Origin: Desulfobacteraceae bacterium
GTDB lineage: Bacteria; Desulfobacterota; Desulfobacteria; Desulfobacterales; Desulfobacteraceae
Direction: 5' to 3'
NCBI GenBank assembly: GCA_024225895.1
Contig: JAAEMC010000873.1
Coordinates: 1 to 5,712, forward strand
DNA: 5,712 nucleotides
The translations under genes were made by a program, and so were the position numbers. This document shows positions 1 to 5,712 of the stretch, piece after piece. Within the stretch, counting starts at the first letter, position 1. Every line of letters begins with the position of its first letter. The notes under the pieces are model-generated. The model saw only the letters and a program-made list of their open reading frames with translations. It was not told the DNA's origin and did not search any database.

Positions 1-514
1 CCGGATTAAAAACAAAATTATATTGGGATACGTATGGCAATTTCTAAACCGCTGTGTTGAATGGGGCGGTCTGTATGAAGACATACAAGTTGGGATTCCC
101 AAAGGGTCATCCCTCTCACTTTTGCTTGGCTCCTTTTTCCTAATTGATTTGGATGAAAAAATGGCTCAACTCGATATTAGATACTTCAGGTATATGGATG
201 ATATATTGATCCTTGCTCCAACCAGGTGGAAATTAAAAAAAGCCATCCGGGTTTTGAATCAAGCATTGAATTCCTTAGGTCTTGAAAAACATCCAGAGAA
301 GAACGTGATCGGCCGTATCGAAAAAGGAATTGATTTTGTTGGGTATCATTTTAAGCCAAATGGTGTATATATTTCAAATCTCAGTATAGACAAATTTTTA
401 AAACGTATTAATCGGCTTTATGAGCAAAATGCATCTGATGACCGCATTGATAAATACGTGAAAAAATGGTGGCTAAGCTATTCAAACAAGCTTTCCCATC
501 AGTCCAAAGGATGA
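1..514 (+). CDS. Reverse transcriptase, C-terminal part (group II intron-like RT family; 5' end outside window)
   Basis: RNA-directed DNA polymerase, cut by the left edge. The frame is open from base 2 with no stop, so the TTG at 23 is not a credible start. Seen directly: the motif 4 region GIPKGSSLS at 92-118, the catalytic box FRYMDD with YMDD at 191-202, the following motif LGLEKHPEKN, and GIDFVGYHF, which matches the DF(L/V)GY block of group II-like RTs. The first catalytic Asp (motif 3) must lie upstream of the window. After the thumb-like helices (FLKRINRLYEQ) the protein ends within about 35 residues, with no recognisable maturase X or HNH endonuclease domain. From family knowledge, the combination of PKGSSLS, YMDD and APTRWKL resembles stand-alone group II-like RTs (COG3344) rather than diversity-generating retroelement RTs, whose motif 4 is typically SQ-type. 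The 3' end looks natural. It converges on the NACHT gene with an 8-base gap. The biological role is not deducible here. Confidence 0.88.
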   Translation, partial: RIKNKIILGYVWQFLNRCVEWGGLYEDIQVGIPKGSSLSLLLGSFFLIDLDEKMAQLDIRYFRYMDDILILAPTRWKLKKAIRVLNQALNSLGLEKHPEKNVIGRIEKGIDFVGYHFKPNGVYISNLSIDKFLKRINRLYEQNASDDRIDKYVKKWWLSYSNKLSHQSKG

Positions 515-522
515 CAATAATT

Positions 523-1200
523 TTAAACGTCGGGGTCCAGTAGCGGCCTGAACAGCCTGGTCGTTGCGGTTGCCGCGGCCCCTAGTAGTTGCATGGGCCC
601 CGTCATTCTGTGTCGTCTCATCGGGTCCATCTTGAACTTTTTCTGCCGTTGTGTGATGATCCGGATGACTCGGTGTCCGGCATCTCGTGCCTTGTTGATG
701 TCCTCCTGAGCCGCCTCGGCCGCCCCTAGTATAAGATGCGCGTTATATTTTTGATTCGTCTGGAGTTCTCCTGTTTCGAGGCTATTTACTTGGGTGAAGT
801 GTCTTACTGCTCGGGCTGCTTGCGTTATCGCGCGTGTCCAGTTGGTGATTGCGTTTTCGATTTCGATAAATTTCGGGTCATGTTTGTTTTGATCATGTTT
901 CAATTTTCCGTCTCTATCGTGCTTGTAGGTTTTTATCCATTCGATTGCCATCTGCAGTCGGTCATATATCTCTTGTGCCCTTTCTCTGATGTACATTCCC
1001 GGTATGTGCTTGTCCTCCGTTATTTTCGTATACCTCGTTGTACGATTCGTGTCGGCTTCGATGTGTACTGTCCTGACCGCGTCGCCAACCATTGCGTCAA
1101 TGAATGGGTTATATGTGTCTATGTTCTTTTTCGTGTTGTCCTTATTCGTGTGTGATACTGCTGTGATCCACTTCCATCCTGCGTTTATGATTGCTTCTTC
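523..1200 (-). other. Compositionally distinct 3' segment of the NACHT gene
   Basis: Hand count over 541-1200 of the + strand gives 87 A and 253 T in 660 bases, so the coding strand is about 38% A and 13% T. The ATPase-encoding stretch 2401-2640 gives 71 A and 83 T in 240 bases, i.e. about 35% A and 30% T on the coding strand. In the tail, T-ending codons are rare and C-, A- or G-ending codons dominate; the very 3' end (541-720) is also GC-rich. The change is gradual between about 1700 and 1200. The reading frame stays open throughout. I infer a sensor end with a different history from the core; unusual protein composition (many Thr, Asn, His, Lys, Ala) accounts for part of it but not the third-position bias. 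Confidence 0.6.
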
Positions 1201-3636
1201 GAGAGTGCTATGCTTAAGTGCGATAGTTGCAAGGAGTTGATTCCTTCCATCTATCCCTTCGAACATGTAAAATCGTTGTTTGTTCAGCCGTTTATGTAAC
1301 ATAATAAGGATATTTAATAATCCGACGACATACAGAGAATGCGCGGTTGTTATATTGACTGTTTTGTTCATTTTTTGCAGGGTATTTATGATTTCCGGTA
1401 AATCTTCCCCCTTCACTCCGGCTGCATACCGTGCTTTAAGTCTTAGGATCAAATCGTTTAACCTATCCGAATGGTCTTGTGTGCTGTATTTTTCGTCGTA
1501 GGCCGTAAGCGGATCGTACTCTGTATATGTTCCGATCATCGGTTGGATGTATTCAGCTATTTCTTCTGTCACTGGCTGGATACATAGCAACTCGGTTAAA
1601 ATTCTGATGACATCGTTATCCGATTTAAAGAAAACTGGGTCGGGATTAGACGTGCTAGTTCCTTTCTCATGTATGGCCTCTAATCTTTGTGTAATACTTT
1701 CCGCAGTTAAATATTCTAAAAAGCTCTTGTGAACAAACTCAATACCTCTATCATCTTTCCCAATAAATGTGGGTGCGTTTAATACTGCTGTTTCACGAGC
1801 ATCTATTAATTCGTTACTGCAATTCGAGCATCCAAATGCTAAGTCTTTCAAAAATAAATCTGTTTTTTGTGCATCAATTATATCTCTGCCTTCAAGATGC
1901 ATATGCCAGGCTATGTCCATTATGAATTGATGCAGTTCTTTCGGCTCTAATCGTCCTCTATCATCGGCTGATCGTTTTTTGTCTATCTGTCGAATGATTG
2001 AATCGTATAAAATGCATTTGTAGACGTATGCTTTTTCGATTTTAGCTTTTTCTGAGAGGTCAATTAAGCCACTGGCATGTATTCTGGCGACAAGATGCAG
2101 TGTGAGCGGCCAGGATACAAGATGGTGCATTGCGGGTTTTTCTCCTTCATACTTTGCCTCTAATTGAATTTCCGGTTTAAAGTCATTATTACTATGTCTA
2201 TGATGAGGTGTTTGAGCCCATTTTTTACCCCACAATTTCACTCTTTTTTTATTGAATGGTTTTAATTCTAAAATATGCGAACCTCTAGGCATACCTTCTC
2301 CGTGTGGGAAGAGTGTGTCTCGTCCAGCTATCAGTACCTTTGTTTCCTTAAAGGCCGGAAGATCCAGCTCATCTTTCAAATTTCGAAAAAGGGTCGTCAG
2401 TTTTACCTTATTAGCCATCATAACTTCATCGAAACCATCTAATACCAGGATAACATTTTTCAGCTTTTTTAAATCCTTAATCTCATCAATGAGGCCTAAT
2501 TGTTTTAGGCTGTCTTCAACAAAGCCTCCTATATCACTGCAATCCTCTAATTTTCTTAATTTTAATAAAATCGGATGGACATTATCCATCCTTGCCAACC
2601 GATCACATAGGAGCCTGCAAAGTGTAGATTTCCCTGAGCCGGGTCCACCACAAAGAAAAATTAAATCTTCATTGGTGTTCCTGTTGCTCAATAGCCCTCC
2701 CAGTAAGATCCCGAGGTCACGATTCTTTATTGTAAGGGCTTTGTCAAATCCCTGCCGAGAATAATCCACTTCAGGACATACAAAAACTTTACGAACGCCG
2801 AACTCCTCATTGAACATGCTTTCTTTTTTATCTGGCAGTTCTTTTAATTTATCTTTGTAATCATTCCATTCTTCTGTGTAGTCGTATTGATCACTTGATT
2901 CTTTGTCCAGCCAGTTTTTAGCAAGTTTTTCAACGATAGCTAACGTTTCTGCGATTTTGGTTTTTGAATCAACTGTTTCATTAATTAATAGGTAATTTCG
3001 GATCCAGTCATAAGCATCTGCTCTTTTGCTGATATTTTTGTAAAAACAGTCCCTTGCTTCTTTTTCTATTTCATGAATAAGCTCACGAGCTTGATCCCTA
3101 TCATAACCTGTTTGATAAAAAATCTTACCAAGCCATTCGGAATAAGCCGAATAAAGGGGAACATTAAGTGCCATGGGTTCAGCAGTAAAAAAATAATAAA
3201 TTTCCATCCTGGGCAAGTCTTTGATAAGCGATTCAATTTGTTGCGCAGCAGCTTGATCTAATGGGTTTGGAGTAAATTCGCCTTCCTTGATATTGTATAG
3301 TTCTCTTTGTTTGAAAACCCTCTTAACAGCAGTCAAATAGCTTTGTTGGCACAATACATAATATAAGACTTCGAATTTTTCATTTTCATCTTTAAGTTTA
3401 TCAAGTTCAGGATCCTTATTATTGTATTTGTCTATGACGTTCGTACACAATGAAATACATGAACCAGCAGTCTTAAGGATATTTGCAACAGCTATACCGA
3501 TGGTTATTGGCTCACCGATTGCAATGGCGGTCCCAAATAGTGTTATCTGTCCCACATCCTTTAGAGTTGAAGAGTCGTTATCGAGGCGTTTTCTCAAGGT
3601 TGATAGCACTGATTTACCGGTAATAAATGATTTCAT
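523..3636 (-). CDS. NACHT-domain STAND NTPase, probable defence or signalling ATPase
   Basis: A 1037-residue NTPase of the NACHT branch of STAND proteins, which sense a trigger, oligomerise with ATP and activate an effector. Seen: Walker A GGPGSGKST at residues 330-338, Walker B VILVLDGFDE at 395-404, a sensor-1-like strand KVLIAGRD at 433-440 (R439), a conserved WPL at 509-511, and the NACHT winged-helix signature FVHKSFLEYLTAE at 634-646. Residues 1-320 are mostly helical-looking, with a Gly/Ala/Ile-rich hydrophobic stretch at about 31-54; no nuclease, TIR, protease or other known effector motif is visible. Residues about 700-1037 lack LRR, TPR or WD repeats, and the last ~220 have a distinct base composition. 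An isolated CSNC pair is at 603-606. The ATG start is supported by AAGGAG 7 bases upstream. The gene follows the integrase by 16 bases on the same strand, so co-transcription is likely. Bacterial NACHT proteins are known from anti-phage defence; that role for this one is inferred, and the trigger is unknown. Confidence 0.93.
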   Translation of the reverse strand: MKSFITGKSVLSTLRKRLDNDSSTLKDVGQITLFGTAIAIGEPITIGIAVANILKTAGSCISLCTNVIDKYNNKDPELDKLKDENEKFEVLYYVLCQQSYLTAVKRVFKQRELYNIKEGEFTPNPLDQAAAQQIESLIKDLPRMEIYYFFTAEPMALNVPLYSAYSEWLGKIFYQTGYDRDQARELIHEIEKEARDCFYKNISKRADAYDWIRNYLLINETVDSKTKIAETLAIVEKLAKNWLDKESSDQYDYTEEWNDYKDKLKELPDKKESMFNEEFGVRKVFVCPEVDYSRQGFDKALTIKNRDLGILLGGLLSNRNTNEDLIFLCGGPGSGKSTLCRLLCDRLARMDNVHPILLKLRKLEDCSDIGGFVEDSLKQLGLIDEIKDLKKLKNVILVLDGFDEVMMANKVKLTTLFRNLKDELDLPAFKETKVLIAGRDTLFPHGEGMPRGSHILELKPFNKKRVKLWGKKWAQTPHHRHSNNDFKPEIQLEAKYEGEKPAMHHLVSWPLTLHLVARIHASGLIDLSEKAKIEKAYVYKCILYDSIIRQIDKKRSADDRGRLEPKELHQFIMDIAWHMHLEGRDIIDAQKTDLFLKDLAFGCSNCSNELIDARETAVLNAPTFIGKDDRGIEFVHKSFLEYLTAESITQRLEAIHEKGTSTSNPDPVFFKSDNDVIRILTELLCIQPVTEEIAEYIQPMIGTYTEYDPLTAYDEKYSTQDHSDRLNDLILRLKARYAAGVKGEDLPEIINTLQKMNKTVNITTAHSLYVVGLLNILIMLHKRLNKQRFYMFEGIDGRNQLLATIALKHSTLEEAIINAGWKWITAVSHTNKDNTKKNIDTYNPFIDAMVGDAVRTVHIEADTNRTTRYTKITEDKHIPGMYIRERAQEIYDRLQMAIEWIKTYKHDRDGKLKHDQNKHDPKFIEIENAITNWTRAITQAARAVRHFTQVNSLETGELQTNQKYNAHLILGAAEAAQEDINKARDAGHRVIRIITQRQKKFKMDPMRRHRMTGPMQLLGAAATATTRLFRPLLDPDV

Positions 3637-3643
3637 TGGACTG

Positions 3644-3649
3644 CTCCTT
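3644..3649 (-). promoter_or_regulatory. Shine-Dalgarno of the NACHT gene
   Basis: The - strand reads AAGGAG here, 7 bases before the ATG at 3636-3634, a near-ideal ribosome binding site that fixes the NACHT start. It lies between the integrase stop codon (3655-3653) and that ATG, so ribosomes finishing the integrase would end beside it. This fits a two-gene operon with possible translational coupling. Confidence 0.8.
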
Positions 3650-3652
3650 GTG

Positions 3653-4798
3653 TTAATTCAGCTTGGTATCTTTTAAAGATGGCACTTTTGCAATCTGCTG
3701 ACGGTGCAACTCAATATTCGTATGCTGATAAATTTTTTGAGTTGTATCTGGTCGTGAATGGCCGGCAATTTCCGAAACAGATTTTAAATCCCCTCCTGCA
3801 GAAAGGATGTTAGTGACAAAGGCATGGCGGAAGTCATACAGCCTGATTCGGCGGTGGATCCCAGCCCGGCGTTTTGCCCCTGCAAAGGCACTGTCCACAG
3901 ATTTGACGGGTTTGTCTTGCCATGTGATTATTTCTCGGCAAGTTTTACTTTTGTCCTCTCTATGCCATTGACGCAAATCGAACATTAATTCTGGATGAAT
4001 CGGGACTGTCCTGTGTGGCAGCCCCCTTTTTTTAGCAGATACAATAAATATGGTTTCATTTTCAAAATCGATATCATCCCATGTGAGTCCGAATAATTCA
4101 GCATCCCCTGGTCGCAGGCCGGTAAAGTAGCTGATTTTTAATGCCCGGATAAGATGGTCTGCAGATTCGCTTAAAATTTTTTGAGTTTCCCGTTTGTCTG
4201 GCGGCTTAATAATGGCATCATCACGTTTGGGCTTTTTGAACCCTTTTATCGGATTTTTTAAAAGAAACTCATTTTGTACGCCCCAGTTTAAAATGGCTTG
4301 AATATCACACAGCTCCCTGTTGACTGATGATCTCGATATCATTTGAAAGGAACCATCAGGGTTCTTAATCGGCTCATGTCTTGGATTTGATTTGGTTCCT
4401 TTCCGGACCATTTTTTTTGTTTTCAATCGCTTTCCAACGTATTGATTTAATCTTCCGTAGGTGAGGCCGGCAGCCTGGAGGTGTCCCAGTTCCGGAATGA
4501 TTACGGATATCAGAGCATATGTAAGATTTTCTCCTGATTTTTTTGAAAGGTCGGATGATGTTTTTATGCGGAGGTACTCAAGTGCCAGGTCTTCAAATGT
4601 TAGATTTCCTGCAAGAGATCTTTTCTTCTCATATGGTCTGATAGTGCCATTGGATTTTAATTCATTGTTTCTCTTTTCAGCCTGTAGTGCTGCAGAGGGA
4701 CTTTTACCAAAGTATTCCCATTTCCATTTTTTTTGGCCGTCTACTTCTGTCTGATACTTACAGTAATATTGGCCATCTTTTCTTTTGCCCCAGGTCAT
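3653..4798 (-). CDS. Tyrosine recombinase / phage-type integrase
   Basis: A 381-residue site-specific recombinase, a typical length for phage or island integrases. Residues 1-50 (beginning MTWGKRKDGQYYCKY) look like the small N-terminal arm-DNA-binding domain. About 67-185 is the helical core-binding (SAM-like) domain, with the usual stretch before the catalytic domain (ILNWGVQNEFLLKNPIKGF). The catalytic domain spans about 200-370: Arg229 in FTGLRPGDAE, Lys256 or Lys257 in the SAKKRGLP hairpin, box II YDFRH at 321-325 with Arg324, His347 in AGHSRPDTT, and the nucleophile Tyr357 in KIYQH. The first box II residue, usually His, is Tyr321, a substitution common in this family and compatible with activity. 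The ATG start is backed by a purine-rich Shine-Dalgarno and an extended -10 promoter just upstream. It is followed after 16 bases by the NACHT gene. The enzyme probably moves the element that carries the NACHT gene; its attachment site is not identified. Confidence 0.95.
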   Translation of the reverse strand: MTWGKRKDGQYYCKYQTEVDGQKKWKWEYFGKSPSAALQAEKRNNELKSNGTIRPYEKKRSLAGNLTFEDLALEYLRIKTSSDLSKKSGENLTYALISVIIPELGHLQAAGLTYGRLNQYVGKRLKTKKMVRKGTKSNPRHEPIKNPDGSFQMISRSSVNRELCDIQAILNWGVQNEFLLKNPIKGFKKPKRDDAIIKPPDKRETQKILSESADHLIRALKISYFTGLRPGDAELFGLTWDDIDFENETIFIVSAKKRGLPHRTVPIHPELMFDLRQWHREDKSKTCREIITWQDKPVKSVDSAFAGAKRRAGIHRRIRLYDFRHAFVTNILSAGGDLKSVSEIAGHSRPDTTQKIYQHTNIELHRQQIAKVPSLKDTKLN

Positions 4799-4807
4799 AT
4801 GACACAG

Positions 4808-4816
4808 CCCTTTCCT
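4808..4816 (-). promoter_or_regulatory. Shine-Dalgarno of the integrase
   Basis: The - strand reads AGGAAAGGG, ending 9 bases before the ATG at 4798-4796. It supports this start codon over internal ones. If transcription starts near 4814, as the -10 placement predicts, only the AAAGGG part (4813-4808) is in the mRNA, on a leader of about 16 bases. Confidence 0.6.
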
Positions 4817-4820
4817 AAAT

Positions 4821-4829
4821 ATTATACCA
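4821..4829 (-). promoter_or_regulatory. Extended -10 promoter for the integrase-NACHT operon
   Basis: The - strand reads TGGTATAAT, which is a perfect sigma-70 extended -10 (TG, one base, TATAAT). The predicted start is near 4814. At 15-18 bases further upstream no hexamer resembles TTGACA, which an extended -10 can tolerate. A T-rich run lies directly upstream of the element. No clear operator dyad is visible; a weak TTGGA/TCCAA inverted repeat at 4877-4881 and 4895-4899 is too short to call. The rest of the 197-base gap (4799-4995) holds no gene or terminator that I can support. Confidence 0.55.
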
Positions 4830-4995
4830 ACAAAAAATACATTTGGGCGTTTCTGACAGGTTTTTATGCCCGCGATTTGGACATACTTTTTGTTTCCAAC
4901 ACCAGCAGATCAATTTATGGGGAATTAAATATGTTACAAGCAGTATTAAAAGGGTTTTACAGATTTCTGCATTCAAGATATCCTCTCCCTCTATC

Positions 4996-5712
4996 TCAAT
5001 TTTTATTTTCAGCCTTTGAAATTATATAATTATCGTTATTCACTTTTACTTTAACTCCATTAACATTATTCCAAACTATTTCCGCGTCTACATATACTCG
5101 AGAATCAGGTTCACCAAGAATCTCAATCATTTTATCTATAAACTTATTTCTTAAGTCCTTTCGTATCCAGAAGAACATTTGTTCTATTTTGGGATCTTCA
5201 GGGTTTTTATCATGTAAAAAAATAGCGGTAACAAAAAAATATGTCCAATAGTCTCGTTCAAAATCAAACCATGTGTCTGTGACTTTTGCATTTGGGAATC
5301 TTCTTTTTAACTCTAATAAAGGAGTTCCTATCGATATCCCTTTCAGCTTTTTGGGTACCGGGTTTCCGAGAGTAAAGATGTCTGCATCTTTTTCGGTAAT
5401 AACTCTAATTTTATTGATCGCATTTGTTTTTATTTCATATCTTGAGTTGTCCAGTATCAATTTGACGGTATCAAGTCTTCTTCTTGCTGGTGGCATTGGT
5501 AATCCCCCTAACTTCTTCTCAGATAACCACTGACGCCATTGATCATTTATAGTTTTATTTACAGCATATAGGGATAAAGAATAAAAACCTCTTGGCCCGT
5601 TCTCTGAGATAATTGTCTGAAACTTTGTATTGGACTCTACTTTTGGGTATTTCGGCCAACAAAGTTCGATGTCGGGTTTGTCTACTGCGAGCCAAATATA
5701 TTGACCTGGCTC
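4996..5712 (-). CDS. Protein of unknown function, C-terminal 238 residues (5' end outside window)
   Basis: I do not recognise this protein. The frame is open from the TGA at 4998-4996 to the right edge (5712). The ATG at 5496 is internal: 72 more codons upstream read through as plausible protein (for example YIWLAVDKPDIELCWPKYP), and no Shine-Dalgarno stands out there. Visible features: a hydrophilic, Trp/Tyr-rich first part; a basic patch ARRRLDTVKL; then a stretch GISIGTPLLELKRRFPNAKV followed by an aromatic block (TWFDFERDYWTYFF) and, about 70 residues later, MIEILGEPDSRVYV. The two 'G-hydrophobic-E-L..FP' and 'ILGEPDSR' pieces recall the short alpha/beta repeats of BamE/SmpA- or BLIP-like folds; this is only a resemblance. 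No membrane segment or catalytic motif is evident. It lies upstream of the integrase on the same strand but is separated by 197 bases containing the integrase promoter, so it may belong to a different unit or lie outside the mobile element. Confidence 0.75.
   Translation of the reverse strand, partial: EPGQYIWLAVDKPDIELCWPKYPKVESNTKFQTIISENGPRGFYSLSLYAVNKTINDQWRQWLSEKKLGGLPMPPARRRLDTVKLILDNSRYEIKTNAINKIRVITEKDADIFTLGNPVPKKLKGISIGTPLLELKRRFPNAKVTDTWFDFERDYWTYFFVTAIFLHDKNPEDPKIEQMFFWIRKDLRNKFIDKMIEILGEPDSRVYVDAEIVWNNVNGVKVKVNNDNYIISKAENKN

Noticed and set aside
566..600. GC-rich hairpins (GCGG-TTG-CCGC, GGCCC...GGGCC) as a terminator for the reverse transcriptase gene
   Set aside because: The stems are only 4-5 base pairs, no T tract follows, and they lie in NACHT coding sequence.
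736..1155. 139-codon + strand open frame inside the NACHT gene
   Set aside because: Its product is an implausible Cys/Phe/Val-rich sequence created by the T-rich complement of the NACHT tail; it has no good ribosome binding site and the - strand frame is clearly the coding one.
1..1200. Diversity-generating retroelement (RT plus a variable region at the 3' end of the NACHT gene)
   Set aside because: The RT motif 4 is PKGSSLS rather than the SQ-type of DGR RTs, no template/variable repeat pair is seen, and the NACHT tail has no C-type-lectin-like signature.
2252..2764. 170-codon + strand open frame opposite the Walker A/B region
   Set aside because: It is antisense to the conserved NACHT core; the - strand carries all recognisable motifs.
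4957..4972. CAGATTTCTG dyad after the right-hand gene as a terminator
   Set aside because: The stem is about 4 base pairs with an impossibly small loop and no T tract on the - strand.
4733..5029. 98-codon + strand open frame across the integrase promoter gap
   Set aside because: It overlaps the integrase start and the end of the right-hand gene antisense, and has no recognisable motif or ribosome binding site.
5273..5533. 86-codon + strand open frame near the right edge
   Set aside because: It is antisense to the right-hand - strand gene, whose frame is open over the whole 717 bases.

Overview
This 5.7 kb window looks like part of a bacterial accessory or mobile region, with AT-leaning protein-coding DNA and short gene gaps. 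The integrase and reverse transcriptase resemble families I associate with environmental Proteobacteria/Desulfobacterota, but this is an impression and the sequence does not prove a lineage. No rRNA, tRNA, CRISPR array, insertion-sequence ends or convincing terminator is visible.

Layout from left to right. (1) The C-terminal part of a reverse transcriptase on the + strand enters from the left edge and stops at 514. (2) Converging on it, with only 8 bases between the stop codons, is a 1037-residue NACHT-type STAND NTPase on the - strand (3636 to 523). (3) Just upstream of it, on the same strand and 16 bases away, is a complete 381-residue tyrosine recombinase/integrase (4798 to 3653). (4) A 197-base gap carries the likely integrase promoter (extended -10, TGGTATAAT on the - strand). 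(5) A - strand gene of unknown function ends at 4996 and is open to the right edge, so its 5' end lies outside the window.

Main interpretation: the integrase and NACHT genes appear to form one transcription unit, with a good Shine-Dalgarno directly between them. This makes an integrase-linked STAND cassette, plausibly an anti-phage or other abortive-response gene carried by a mobile element. The NACHT ATPase core and winged-helix region are textbook. Its two ends are not: the N-terminus has a Gly/Ala/Ile-rich hydrophobic stretch and no effector domain I recognise. The last ~220 residues have no recognised sensor repeats and a very different base composition (coding strand about 38% A and 13% T, against about 35% A and 30% T in the ATPase core). 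That break suggests a recently exchanged sensor end. The adjacent reverse transcriptase has no visible group II intron 3' domain after it, so it may be a stand-alone RT; whether it works with the NACHT protein is unknown.
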